From NCBI GenBank assembly GCA_003604975.1, contig QZIR01000029.1, forward strand, positions 1 through 46,750: a stretch of 46,750 nucleotides of DNA. The letters run 5' to 3'. The stretch is from Desulforudis sp. Lineage in GTDB: Bacteria > Bacillota > Desulfotomaculia > Desulfotomaculales > Desulforudaceae. The notes beneath the pieces are model-generated. The model worked only from the letters and a program-made list of their open reading frames with translations, was not told the DNA's origin and made no database searches. Positions 25,840 to 34,517 of the stretch are shown here, in pieces. The position numbers were made by a program, and so were the translations under genes. How positions within the stretch are numbered: the stretch's first letter is position 1; every line of letters begins with the position of its first letter.

Positions 25840-27098
25840 CACTGCTGTCTCATAAAAATGTAAGAGAAATCGAATAAATAAAGGCTCGGAGAGCTTCTTG
25901 TGGTATAATGAATTTGCGAAAAAACATTACCATAACAAGGAGATCCGAGCCATGGCATATCATACCACAATCTTGCGGCAAATAATTGAAATTTTTCCCC
26001 GACATGAATTTGAGGCTATCGCCAAGGGCTTTCATGCCGGCCAGAAATTCCGTTCGTTCAACCGCTGGAGCCAGTTCATGGTGATGCTGATCGGCCAACT
26101 CTCAGGCCGGAAAAGCCTGCGTGATCTGGTCATGAACATGTCGGCCCAGACCCACAAGCTGTATCACCTGGCCATCAAGCCCTGTTCCCGCGCCACTTTG
26201 GCCAGGGTGAACGAAAAACAACCGGCCAAACTCTACGAGACTGTGTTCCTCAAGCTGCTGCAGCGCTGCCACCAATTCGCGCCCAAGCACAGGTTCAAAT
26301 TCAACGGCAGGCTCTACCTGCTTGATGCCACCGTCGTTGATCTCTGCCTGTCGGTGTTTCCCTGGGCCAAGTTCCGTGCAACCAAAGGCGCCCTGAAGAT
26401 CCATGTTGGCCTGGACGGGGATGGCTACCTTCCGGAATTCGTGAATGTCACGGAAGGCAAGGCCCATGAAATCACCTGGGCTAAGGCGCTCAAATTACCC
26501 CGAGGCTCCATGGCCGTATTCGACATGGGATTCACCGACTACGGCTGGTTCCAGACCCTCATGGGAAACGGCGTCTATTTCGTTACCAGGCTCAAAAGCA
26601 ATGCCCGGGTCACCTATCTTCACAAGCGCAGTGGCCGGAAAGCAGCTGTGGTGCTCGAAGACCGGGCCATTCAGCTCGGCAATATTTCCGCCCCGTTGCG
26701 CATGGTCCATTATCGTGACCAGGAAACCGGCAAGGAGTATCGGTTCGTCACCAATGCCGACCACCTGGATGCCAGGACCATTGCCGCTCTGTACAAGGAA
26801 CGCTGGCAGATCGAGCTCTTTTTCAAGTGGATCAAGCAGAACCTGAAAATCAAGACGTTCCTCGGCACAACACTCAATGCGGTGCTCACCCAGATCTGGA
26901 TAGCCCTGATCGTTTACCTGCTCCTTGCCTTCCTGAAGTTTAGGGCAAAACTCGGCCACTCGATGCAGCAGATATTGCGGTTATTACAGCTCAATCTCTT
27001 CGAGCGGCGCAATTTGTTCGAACTATTTAGGCCGCCTGACATCCAACCAATTGTTTCTCCACAGATTTTGCTGTGGAATAATTTATGAGACAGCAGTG
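25840..27098 (+). mobile_element. IS4-family insertion sequence, complete
   Basis: The element is 1259 bp. Terminal inverted repeats CACTGCTGTCTCATAAA and TTTATGAGACAGCAGTG are perfect. It is flanked by the 9-bp direct repeat GTTCAAATT at 25831-25839 and 27099-27107. Identical flanks mean the insertion is recent and unrearranged. Confidence 0.92.
25952..27088 (+). CDS. IS4-family transposase
   Basis: A 378-aa DDE transposase. The start at 25952 has AAGGAG upstream; the open frame back to 25898 is not needed. The catalytic residues are seen in YLLDATVVDLCL (first D), AVFDMGFTDYGW (second D) and YKERWQIELFFKWIKQNLK (E in the YREK-like segment). The N-terminal NRWSQFMVMLIGQLSGRKSL is the usual IS4 DUF4372-like region. 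It fills the element between its inverted repeats and appears intact. Confidence 0.92.
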   Translation: MAYHTTILRQIIEIFPRHEFEAIAKGFHAGQKFRSFNRWSQFMVMLIGQLSGRKSLRDLVMNMSAQTHKLYHLAIKPCSRATLARVNEKQPAKLYETVFLKLLQRCHQFAPKHRFKFNGRLYLLDATVVDLCLSVFPWAKFRATKGALKIHVGLDGDGYLPEFVNVTEGKAHEITWAKALKLPRGSMAVFDMGFTDYGWFQTLMGNGVYFVTRLKSNARVTYLHKRSGRKAAVVLEDRAIQLGNISAPLRMVHYRDQETGKEYRFVTNADHLDARTIAALYKERWQIELFFKWIKQNLKIKTFLGTTLNAVLTQIWIALIVYLLLAFLKFRAKLGHSMQQILRLLQLNLFERRNLFELFRPPDIQPIVSPQILLWNNL

Positions 27099-27376
27099 GT
27101 TCAAATTACACATTCGACAAGAGAACAGGAATCCACAGGCACATGAAGACTAAAGAACCAGTATGTACATCATGCATTTTGGAAGGAGTGGAATCTCCTT
27201 TGACCGAGTCAGAAGCAGGTTGGCAGTGCCATCGGAGAGAGTGCAACAAGTTCTATAGTAACCCTACTTTTCGCCCGCCAGGAACTGAGGATATGGATTA
27301 AGACCCGCTTGATAGGTAAGCTGCACAAAAGAAAAGGAGCGCCCTGAAGGGACAGCGCTTGAAAGTGGAATATTTA

Positions 27377-27448
27377 ATATACCAACCATGGGTTTCACTC
27401 GGTTGCCGCAAAAAGACGCGGCACCGGTGAACCCAAGCCCCGTTATAC
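27377..27448 (+). repeat. attC-like recombination site 5
   Basis: ATACCAAC at the left and CCCCGTTATAC at the right. The arms TGGGTTTCAC/GTGAACCCA and TTGCCGC/GCGGCA pair around a short loop. It closes the TIR cassette. Confidence 0.75.
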
Positions 27449-27473
27449 GAACAAAATCCTATAAGGTTACTCA

Positions 27474-28244
27474 ATGAAAGCTAGGCTAAGCTTGTATCCA
27501 GACATTTTGTTTCATTTCACCACCAAGGAGAGCTTGTGGGGGATTTTAAGTCAAACATTCTCTGTTTCATATTCTCGCGAAAAAATAGTTGGAGGAAAGA
27601 GATCTACAGAATTTTATGCACCTATGGTTTCGTTTTGTGACTTAAAAGTATCCGAACTAAAAGATCATATGAAAAAATATGGGAATTATGGCATCGGCTT
27701 AACAAAAAATTGGGCAAACAAGAAGGGATTGAATCCTGTTTTTTACGTCAATAAACATAGTCCATTTACGAGTAATTTTATTAGGGCAGTGGAAGATCTT
27801 AAAAAACACATAGAACATGTTCCAGGAATTCTTGGCAGAGCTATGGCCGAAGGAACATATGATAACATATTAACAACTTACAGCTATATCAAAAACTATG
27901 AAGGGGACTTGGAGCGGAGAAATGGAACAAAAACTAGAAATTATAGGTTCGCAGATGAGAGAGAATGGAGATTTATCCCACCAATTGATTCTGAAATTCC
28001 ACCCTTTCTCACTCCAAATAAAATCAGAACGGATGAAGACAAAGAACATTACAACAATTTGGCATCAGCCATAAAATTAAGATTTGCTCCCGAAGACATC
28101 AAATACCTCATTATTGAAACAGATGAAGAAATAATGGAGCTTATCCACCACCTTGATGATGCTAAAATGCACTTTCCTGATGAAACGAAAAGACGTTTAA
28201 TGAGCAGAATACTTACTGCTGAACAAATAAATAAAGACATATAG
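27474..28244 (+). CDS. AbiGi-like abortive-infection family protein
   Basis: A 256-aa protein encoded by the last recognisable cassette. ILFHFTTKESLWGIL near the start, APMVSFCDLKVSELKDHM, YGNYGIGLTKNWANKKGL, then PVFYVNK and FADEREWRF make the AbiGi pattern. This family is named for the antitoxin-like component of lactococcal AbiG phage exclusion. No AbiGii-like partner is visible beside it. AAGG lies 8 bases upstream of the ATG. A phage-defence association is known for the family; activity here is not shown. Confidence 0.75.
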   Translation: MKARLSLYPDILFHFTTKESLWGILSQTFSVSYSREKIVGGKRSTEFYAPMVSFCDLKVSELKDHMKKYGNYGIGLTKNWANKKGLNPVFYVNKHSPFTSNFIRAVEDLKKHIEHVPGILGRAMAEGTYDNILTTYSYIKNYEGDLERRNGTKTRNYRFADEREWRFIPPIDSEIPPFLTPNKIRTDEDKEHYNNLASAIKLRFAPEDIKYLIIETDEEIMELIHHLDDAKMHFPDETKRRLMSRILTAEQINKDI

Positions 28245-28249
28245 CGTAT

Positions 28250-28290
28250 AATCGGGTAGCCGGGGGAGAGAAACCCCCGGCTACCCGATT
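28250..28290. repeat. Perfect 17-bp hairpin after the cassette array
   Basis: The arms AATCGGGTAGCCGGGGG (28250-28266) and its exact complement (28274-28290) enclose a 7-base loop, 5 bases after the AbiGi-like stop. There is no T-run, so it is not a classical terminator, and it lacks attC core sequences and mismatches. Confidence 0.7.
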
Positions 28291-28291
28291 G

Positions 28292-28732
28292 GACAAGCCC
28301 GGTAGTCATATACAGAAAAGACCCTTTTTCGTTCCGAGGGGGTCGGATCAAGAGGCGGGGCGACAGAGGGCAGGTTGCTGGCCCTGCGATGTTCTTTGAA
28401 AAGGATTTTCGTGCTGTATCATGCTGTTTTGCGCTGTTTCCGGCATTTTCTGGCGCAGGAGTCCTGTTCCGGTGCAATCCGGCTTGGGTCTCGGCAATGT
28501 CACAGCCTCCGTTTACATACCCGATGCCTCCGGCAAGTCTATTGCCGTACCGGAGCGGCCATGGCCGGTGGCCAACTGGAGCCACCTTTTGCCCATCAAA
28601 GTGTACCTTTCTTTACACATCAAAAAAACCTCAAAACTGCTGTCCAACAAAGTTGGATTTGATATTTATCGACACTTGTCCAGAAATACTTTATGCTTAT
28701 TTTGACAAGTTGATATATTCAAAGGAGGGGTT
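28292..28732. other. Intergenic region with resolvase promoter and res-like site
   Basis: No supported gene. Near its end, ACTTGTC (28674-28680) and GACAAGT (28704-28710) form an inverted repeat of a size suited to a resolvase-dimer site. TTGACA (28703-28708) and AGGAGGGG (28723-28730) precede the resolvase ATG. A smaller TCCAAC/GTTGGA repeat lies just upstream at about 28642-28657. Confidence 0.5.
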
Positions 28733-28957
28733 ATGGCTACTGGGCACAAAGTTGGGTACATCCGAGTAAGTTCTTTCTCGCAAAGCGCAGATCGCCAGTT
28801 AGATGGCTTTATTCTTGATAAAAGTTTTGAGGAGAAGGCATCTGCCGGGGATGCCAAAAGGCCTGTGTTAGCTGATTGCCTTGACTATCTACGTGATGGC
28901 GATGAACTGCATGTCCACAGCATTGACAGACTCGCCAGAAACTTGATGGATCTCCAA

Positions 28958-30916
28958 CAGGAGTTTAACCGCCGAGACGATTTTTGCGAGAAAAACGTTA
29001 TAATAACAATAAGTTAGCCAAGATCCCCCCGTAAGACCCCTTAATTTCCCTCTCTTTTTATCATTTTTTCATCGAAATTTTCATGTGATATGCACTTTTT
29101 TCTTGACTTTGTGAGCCCCTACTAATTTAATATGAGTATGGCGCACATCCACAAGAAAATGAAAAAGGGACGACCCTACTACTATATCAGGGAAACTGCC
29201 AGGGTCGAGGGCAAGCCCAAGGTCGTCAACCAGGTTTACCTTGGCTCGATTGAACGTATCCTTGAGCTTGCCACCGCCAAGGAACAGAAGATTTCCACGA
29301 TCCAGGCCCAGGAGTTCGGCGCGCTCTGGCTTGCCAATCTGATCGACGGTCAAATCGATGTTGCCGGCATTATCGATGGTGTTGTTCCCAAGAGTGAGCA
29401 GGAAAGCGGACCGTCAGTGGGAGAATATTTTCTCTACGCCGTCCTGAATCGAATGGTCGATGCCCGTTCCAAGAGGGCGCTGCCGGAATGGTATGGGTCC
29501 AGTGCCATCCAGCAGATCCGGCCGGTTGACACCAAGTCTCTCACCTCGCAGCGCTTCTGGAAAAAATGGAACCGGGTCGATGGAAGCCAGCTTGAACAGA
29601 TTGCCGCCAGGTTTTTTCAGAAGGTGGCTGCCATGGAACCCGGGGCATCCGACTGCTTCATGTTTGACACGACCAATTATTTCACCTTCATGGCCAGCGA
29701 TACCGAATCAGATCTGGCGCAGCGGGGAAAGAACAAGGAGGGCCGTGACTGGCTGCGGCAGGTTGGGGTCGCCCTGCTGGTTGCCCGCGATACCAGACTA
29801 CCGGTCTTCTACCGGGAATATGAGGGGAACCGGCATGATTCCAAACTGTTTCTGCGGGTTATGCAGGAGCTGTTTGCCACCATGGATGCGGTCGGTGACG
29901 GCAGCGGCGAACTGACCCTGGTTTTTGACAAGGGCATGAACGCGGAAGACAACTTTACCCTGATCGACGGGAACCCGCGGCTGCATTTCGTTACCACCTA
30001 TTCCACCTATTATGCCGAGGAGCTGATCCATATTGACGGGCAGAGGTTCCAGGTGGTTGACACGGTCAACAACCGGCGCCTTCGCGACCAGGGGCGGCCT
30101 GACGACCAGCTGACCGCCTGGCGCACTGTGGGCAAATACTGGGGCAAGGAACGAACCGTGGTCGTGACCTACAATCCCTTGACCGCCACCAAGCAGCGGT
30201 ATGCTTTTGAAAAAAAACTCCTGCGGCTGCAAGAGGAACTCTACCTGATGCGCAGCAACGTTCTGGCCCGGAACAGGGGGTGGCGAAACAAAGCGCAGGT
30301 GGAGGAGCGATACAAGGACGCCTGCCTGCAGCTCCATCTGCCGACTGATCTCTACACAATAGAGCTATATGACGATGATGGCCGGCTGCGCATGAACTTC
30401 CACAAAAATCATTACCGGATCAACCGCCATATTGACCGGTTCGGCAAAAACATCCTTATCACCGACAATATGACCTGGCCGACGGATGAAATAGTACGGG
30501 CCAGTTTGGACAGATACGTTGTTGAAAACAATTTCCGGCAGAGCAAGGATGACGATCTGGTCAGCCTGATGCCACTTCGGCACTGGACAGATGACAAGAT
30601 CCGCTGTCACATCTTCTCATGTATTGTTGCCCTGACCTATCTGCGGATGATCGAGTTGCGGCTGAGGCGAGCCGGGCTGGAAATGAGCGCCGGGGAGACC
30701 ATGGACGAGATGCACCGCTTGCACTCCTGTCTCATTTGGCAGCAGAAGAACAAGAAACCGGAACGGATGATCGAAAAACCAGGCGACAAGCAAGACGCCA
30801 TTCTCAAGGCGTTCGGCTACAAGGTAGTCGATGGGGTCTTACAGAAATTTTCCAGTTAACCCAATGTTATTCCGTTATATTGTTGTCCTGACAAGGTGTT
30901 AGCGGTTAAACTCCTG
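28958..30916 (+). mobile_element. IS1634-family insertion sequence, complete
   Basis: The element is 1959 bp with 15-bp perfect terminal inverted repeats (CAGGAGTTTAACCGC). It is flanked by the 5-bp duplication TCCAA at 28953-28957 and 30917-30921. Confidence 0.9.
29132..30859 (+). CDS. IS1634-family transposase
   Basis: A 575-aa transposase. The N-terminus (HIHKKMKKGRPYYYIRETAR and KVVNQVYLGS) is typical of IS1634/IS1549-like enzymes. DDE-type segments include CFMFDTTNYFTF (first D), LTLVFDKGMNAEDN (second D) and a late E in DRYVVENNFRQSKDDDLVSL. The size and the fill of the element between its inverted repeats suggest an intact, potentially active copy. The start could be the ATG two codons later. 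Confidence 0.9.
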   Translation: MSMAHIHKKMKKGRPYYYIRETARVEGKPKVVNQVYLGSIERILELATAKEQKISTIQAQEFGALWLANLIDGQIDVAGIIDGVVPKSEQESGPSVGEYFLYAVLNRMVDARSKRALPEWYGSSAIQQIRPVDTKSLTSQRFWKKWNRVDGSQLEQIAARFFQKVAAMEPGASDCFMFDTTNYFTFMASDTESDLAQRGKNKEGRDWLRQVGVALLVARDTRLPVFYREYEGNRHDSKLFLRVMQELFATMDAVGDGSGELTLVFDKGMNAEDNFTLIDGNPRLHFVTTYSTYYAEELIHIDGQRFQVVDTVNNRRLRDQGRPDDQLTAWRTVGKYWGKERTVVVTYNPLTATKQRYAFEKKLLRLQEELYLMRSNVLARNRGWRNKAQVEERYKDACLQLHLPTDLYTIELYDDDGRLRMNFHKNHYRINRHIDRFGKNILITDNMTWPTDEIVRASLDRYVVENNFRQSKDDDLVSLMPLRHWTDDKIRCHIFSCIVALTYLRMIELRLRRAGLEMSAGETMDEMHRLHSCLIWQQKNKKPERMIEKPGDKQDAILKAFGYKVVDGVLQKFSS

Positions 30917-31353
30917 TCCAAGGAATCGTCAACTCCCTGAACGAGAAGGGGGTTTCTGTCCATTTCCACAAAGAGAATCTAATCTTCACAGGAAGCAATG
31001 ATAACCCCATGAACAAGCTTATGCTTCAAATGATGGGAGCGTTTGCAGAATTTGAGCGTTCTCTGATCAGGGAACGCCAGAAGGAAGGTATCGCCAAGGC
31101 GAAGAAAATGGGGAAGCAAATCGGCAGGAAACGTGTCCTTGATAATGATCAGATTGAGGAGATTAAGTTTAAGATTGCTGGGGGTGAAGCAAAATCTACA
31201 CTGGCAAAGGAGTATGGCATTAGTCGTCAGACTTTGTATTCAGCCCTCGCGGTGTAAGAATGACCTTGGCTGTCCATCCATTTACCGCAATATCTTGCAT
31301 ACTCCCGGATCACTTTCATGCAGCTGACCCGGGAACGCAAAACTGCTAACAAC

Positions 31354-31791
31354 TTATTTTTTCTTCTTAGTTCTTGCGACAATGGCTTTTTTAAGGTTCT
31401 CAGGTATCCCTCTTTTCTTGCCTGATGCAGAGCGCCGCTCAGATAATACTTTGGCGCACAACGGCTGGCGCATAGAAAAACAATATTTTTTCCTATACTC
31501 CTTCGGTGTCAATTCGTGGCTTGAAAGATGCTTCGGTGAAAGCATCTTGAAGGTCTGGCCGCATTCAAGACATACAACCTGATTCTTCTGGATTGATTTC
31601 TCAGGAGACATAGCTGGTTTGGCTTCAGCCTGTCCAGGCGTGCCACCGCAAGTTTCAGCATTCTGGAGACCTTTCAGGAGCATAAATGTTTCGTTCAGGG
31701 CAGCTTTGATGTGCTCCGGTGACATGTCCTTGGTGCCGATTTGAGCTTGCACCAATTCTGCAGTTAATTCTACAAGTGACTTACTCATCAT
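31354..31791 (-). CDS. MucR/Ros-family zinc-finger transcriptional regulator
   Basis: A 145-aa protein. The core is VVCLECGQTFKMLSPKHL followed by SSHELTPKEYRKKY, with CxxC and two His residues: the Ros/MucR zinc finger and its conserved TPxEYRxKY tail. The N-terminal 60 residues (LVELTAELVQAQIGTKDMSP) match the usual MucR helical start. The C-terminus is strongly basic (ARTKKKK). MucR proteins bind AT-rich DNA and often silence horizontally acquired genes. It lies next to AT-rich cargo on the same strand, so it may regulate that block. An upstream gap of about 220 bases to the next gene holds no other feature I can support. Confidence 0.85.
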   Translation of the reverse strand: MMSKSLVELTAELVQAQIGTKDMSPEHIKAALNETFMLLKGLQNAETCGGTPGQAEAKPAMSPEKSIQKNQVVCLECGQTFKMLSPKHLSSHELTPKEYRKKYCFSMRQPLCAKVLSERRSASGKKRGIPENLKKAIVARTKKKK

Positions 31792-32010
31792 CTTTTCTCC
31801 TTATAATTATTCTTGCCTATGAAGATGAAACTTTATCATGAATATATACACAGAAATAAAATGGTTTGTAAAGAAATATGTTGGTACGATCTTTAGTGTA
31901 AAGTAATAGAGCACCTGCTATATGGAGTAGCAGAAGTCAAATTATGGCTATGAAGAGATATCAACAGGTACAAGATAAATATAAAATATTTATTAATGTC
32001 AAACAGGAAA

Positions 32011-32754
32011 TTATCTTCTTCCTATGGCATGTTTAACATTGTTGCAATAATCAACAACAAATTGATTTAAGCTATATTTTTCTATATAACGTGTATCAGT
32101 ATATAGGTTTGGCGTGGTTGTTAGCTCTTTGTCATTGCTATATTGTAACAATTTATTGTCTGAATAATTTGAGTATAAAAAGTATCCACCTTTGCATTCT
32201 GCATCTTCAAACTCACCCTTTTTTCCGCTTACGCATGTTATATATATTCTCGTAGCCTTTTGAATATATTGTGTTGGGCTTAATTTTATCTCTCTTGTAC
32301 TTGTGACGGTATAATTTTTTTCGGTCGAGGCAGAGCCTGCCGCAACCAATTTAACCCCGTGCTTTGGGCAGAAAGCAAAAGTACCTGGAAATATTTCTCC
32401 GTCATTCGGGCAAGTCATTGTGCCCGTGGAAGATGGACTCTGGGCTCCAGTGCCGCTACCGGCTGGACTACTAGCAATGGCATCGTTATTGGAACTGCTT
32501 GAAGGTCTGCTCCCAAATTCATCATTAATATGCCCCTTCATATTATCCCGATGTCCCTGAGAGCTCTCCTCAGTCATGGAATGAGAGAACTTAGCCGCTT
32601 CCTTGGCGGCACCCCTGGCGTTCTCGCTAGCATTCGGGTCGACGGAATCAATGACCTTGTCCATTGGGTTATCAACGATGCCAGCACCGTTACATATGCT
32701 TGTGAGTGCTGTTATGGAGAATGCGACAATTATTGCCGAGACAATACGTTTCAT
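32011..32754 (-). CDS. Exported protein with zinc-ribbon-like motif
   Basis: A 247-aa protein with a signal peptide (MKRIVSAIIVAFSITALTS, cleavage after about residue 23), a low-complexity Ser/Gly segment (about 75-110) and a two-CP-knuckle motif MTCPNDGEIFPGTFAFCPKH that could bind metal. The C-terminal 110 residues have several Tyr and paired Cys (TCVSGKKGEFEDAECKGG). It is not a family I recognise. AT-rich, like its neighbours on the same strand. Confidence 0.6.
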   Translation of the reverse strand: MKRIVSAIIVAFSITALTSICNGAGIVDNPMDKVIDSVDPNASENARGAAKEAAKFSHSMTEESSQGHRDNMKGHINDEFGSRPSSSSNNDAIASSPAGSGTGAQSPSSTGTMTCPNDGEIFPGTFAFCPKHGVKLVAAGSASTEKNYTVTSTREIKLSPTQYIQKATRIYITCVSGKKGEFEDAECKGGYFLYSNYSDNKLLQYSNDKELTTTPNLYTDTRYIEKYSLNQFVVDYCNNVKHAIGRR

Positions 32755-32802
32755 TTAGACCTTCTTGTTTATATAATTAAAATTTTACACGCCGAGCTAC
32801 TG

Positions 32803-33075
32803 TTATTCACAAAAAATAGTCATTTGTTCAAACACAGAAACCTCAGGGACATAAAAATAGCGAGCATCTCCTTCATTTACTATTTGCATGTCTTCGGAAA
32901 ATATTTGATTTAAGCTATCTTCATTAAATCCTTCGCGGGTGACAGATTTTTTGCCATTTTTTAATTTTATTTCTCGAAACATCGCTTTTCTACCATTGTT
33001 ACATTCTATGTAATATTTTTTATGCCAATCCCACAACTTATTTACAGCTGATAAAGGACCCTTAGAGGTGGTCCC
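32803..33075 (-). pseudogene. 5'-truncated gene, C-terminal part only
   Basis: The frame encodes SAVNKLWDWHKKYYIECNNG, then KNGKKSVTREGFNEDSLNQI and YFYVPEVSVFEQMTIFCE. Upstream of about 33075 the same frame runs into sequence resembling an insertion-sequence end and then an IS4-family remnant on the other strand, so the annotated-looking start near 33159 is artificial. The original product is unknown. Confidence 0.5.
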
Positions 33076-33115
33076 CAAAATTCGGACAGTGTTGTAAGGT
33101 GGATAGCCACTCACT

Positions 33116-33211
33116 GACGAAGGAGGAACACCTCTCTGTTCAGCCCGCCTGATATTCAACCCGATGTTTCTCCGCAGATTTTACTGGGGGAAAAATTATG
33201 AGACAGCAGTG
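33116..33211 (+). mobile_element. 3' end remnant of a second IS4-family element
   Basis: The plus strand reads RRNTSLFSPPDIQPDVSPQI then LLGEKL and a stop, closely matching the C-terminus of the intact IS4 transposase (RRNLFELFRPPDIQPIVSPQ). It ends with TTATGAGACAGCAGTG, the same terminal repeat as the intact element. The rest is gone. Immediately upstream (33065-33090) GGTCCCCAAAATTCGGACA resembles an IS3-type terminus, which may explain the truncation. Confidence 0.8.
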
Positions 33212-33328
33212 ATATGAAATTAACCGCCACTATAGTCGGAGTTTATAGCCTGAGTACGGATAACAGTATGATTCCACTCAGCCGCTGTGTATAGAAAAAT
33301 ATTATGACTGTAGGCTAAGCAGTATATG

Positions 33329-34333
33329 TCACCTAACAAAAAACAATGCAGCACCTGAGGTAGGCGTACCGTCACCACACTTATCTAAACTTTGACCTTT
33401 ATAAAAACCTATACTTTGTATTTTATGGCGCCCATTGGTGCAGTAAATATAAAAAAGGGAACTTTGTCTTTTGATTGGAGGAGATTTGTAAAATAATGTA
33501 TTAAAAACTAATTCGTAGTCATCATTTGATAATTTTGATAATTCATCAGCGAGGCGTTGTAATGATTCCAAATCTTTCTCGCGAGGTAACCTCCAGCCAG
33601 TATATCTGTTCAGCCTAAAATTTTTCGCCATTGATTCGAGCTGAGCGAAACTTTTATCTTGTGAATTAACATCATATTCAACCTGACGCGAGAAGTTCAA
33701 CTCATAATAAGATCCTTTTTTATCTTTCAAAATATTTCCATCTGGGAGTTTCAAAATTTCAAAACCAGCTTTAGCAACTACCTGTGCAGACAATTCTTGT
33801 ATTTTTCGATTCTTTTCGCCAATATCTTGTGTAGTACCTTCAATCATATTAAATAACAAATGAGAACGTTGCTGATCAGAAACAACTACAGTGTGTTTTA
33901 ATTTTTTCCCAACACCCTCTGACACAACTTCGTATTTACCAATTGGCAATTCTAATTGTAGCTCATCCTTTGTTTTAGATATAACCTTATCATTAATATA
34001 AATTGTGGCATCGATTGGTAGTGTTTGAATTACTAACTCACCAATTTTATTTACAAACTCATTGACTGCAATAACCTCCACCTTTCCTGATGTTACAATA
34101 ATGTTAAAGTCCTGAGGTTTTAAATTGTTGAATTTCGCAGAAATTTTGTGTGGACCAGGGGGAATATTTTGGATCACCATTCCATTAAGCTCTTTCGTGG
34201 TAAGGCCTTGGGCCTTACCATCTAAATATATTTCAACACCAGGCATACTTTTTATTTGAATGTATCCATCTGCAGAAAAGCAATTCGTTGACAAAGAAAA
34301 TGCTATAAAAAATAGCCAAATAAATTTTAACAT
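33329..34333 (-). CDS. Exported PEGA-domain protein with DUF1566-like C-terminus
   Basis: The start at 34333 has GAGG 5-6 bases upstream and gives MLKFIWLFFIAFSLSTNCFS, a signal peptide. Two PEGA-like segments follow (GYIQIKSMPGVEIYLDGKAQ, then GELVIQTLPIDATIYINDKV), each with the typical PxGA/V-type turn. The C-terminal domain has NRYTGWRLPREKDLESL, the GWRLP signature of DUF1566/Lcl-like domains, and ends with Cys residues. PEGA domains are found in surface and envelope proteins. The product is about 334 aa. The partner is unknown. Confidence 0.7.
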   Translation of the reverse strand: MLKFIWLFFIAFSLSTNCFSADGYIQIKSMPGVEIYLDGKAQGLTTKELNGMVIQNIPPGPHKISAKFNNLKPQDFNIIVTSGKVEVIAVNEFVNKIGELVIQTLPIDATIYINDKVISKTKDELQLELPIGKYEVVSEGVGKKLKHTVVVSDQQRSHLLFNMIEGTTQDIGEKNRKIQELSAQVVAKAGFEILKLPDGNILKDKKGSYYELNFSRQVEYDVNSQDKSFAQLESMAKNFRLNRYTGWRLPREKDLESLQRLADELSKLSNDDYELVFNTLFYKSPPIKRQSSLFYIYCTNGRHKIQSIGFYKGQSLDKCGDGTPTSGAALFFVR

Positions 34334-34517
34334 AACAACCTCATTCAAATGTAGAATATATATTTATTACGTTATCTGTACAGTCCTTTCGCATTTTACA
34401 CAATAAAACTTATTGCCTTAGGATTATTGCTAATGCTAAGCCGCAACAAATTTTTCGTCTCAATAGCAAAAATATGTAAAACTCATACACCAAAAAATCT
34501 ATCATATAGCTAATTAA

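Larger units (their letters stand above)
24723..27301 (+). pseudogene. TIR-domain protein gene split by an IS4-family element
   Basis: The start is ATG at 24723 (overlapping the previous stop), not the longer frame. The 5' part encodes a 160-aa helical N-terminal domain, then a TIR domain (about 168-265): LTLFISHSVRDTEIAKSIV, DGYRLPAGADTNEVLRTEV, and SSPYVLFELGARWG with Glu247 at the usual catalytic site. TIR domains of this kind consume NAD or make signalling nucleotides in antiphage systems. The IS begins at 25840. Joining 25839 to 27108 removes the IS and one 9-bp duplication and continues the frame without a stop through NYTFDKRTGIHRHM, CTSC and CHRREC to TAA at 27301, giving 436 aa with a C-terminal zinc-binding tail. 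The present copy stops inside the IS (TAA ending at 25877) and lacks that tail. Confidence 0.85.
20421..27448 (+). mobile_element. Integrase-less gene-cassette array (CALIN-like)
   Basis: At least five single- or two-gene units in one orientation are each followed by a 70-90 base imperfect palindrome with TAAC-type left and GTTA-type right core ends. No integron integrase gene is in the window. Cassette genes are visibly AT-richer than the flanking GC-rich operon, and most lack shared ancestry with one another. This is the layout of clusters of attC sites lacking an integrase. An IS4-family copy has inserted within the array. Confidence 0.75.
28733..31257 (+). pseudogene. Serine resolvase gene split by an IS1634-family element
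   Basis: The 5' part encodes a resolvase N-terminus: HKVGYIRVSSFSQSADRQL with the catalytic Ser in RVSS, and HVHSIDRLARNLMDLQ. The IS starts at 28958. Joining 28957 to 30922 removes the IS and one TCCAA copy and gives an unbroken frame: GIVNSLNEKGVSVHFHKENL, then MMGAFAEFERSLIRERQKEG and a helix-turn-helix end (LAKEYGISRQTLYSAL). The rebuilt protein is 186 aa, the usual length for Tn3-type resolvase/invertase proteins. A strong AGGAGGGG site precedes the start. As it stands, both halves are separated and recombination should be lost. Confidence 0.92.

Noticed and set aside
28049-28585. 178-codon minus-strand frame across the end of the AbiGi-like gene
   Set aside because: Overlaps a recognised gene and a perfect hairpin; no motif.
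20041-28732. Integron integrase for the cassette array
   Set aside because: No tyrosine recombinase frame is present in the window; the only recombinase is the split serine resolvase.
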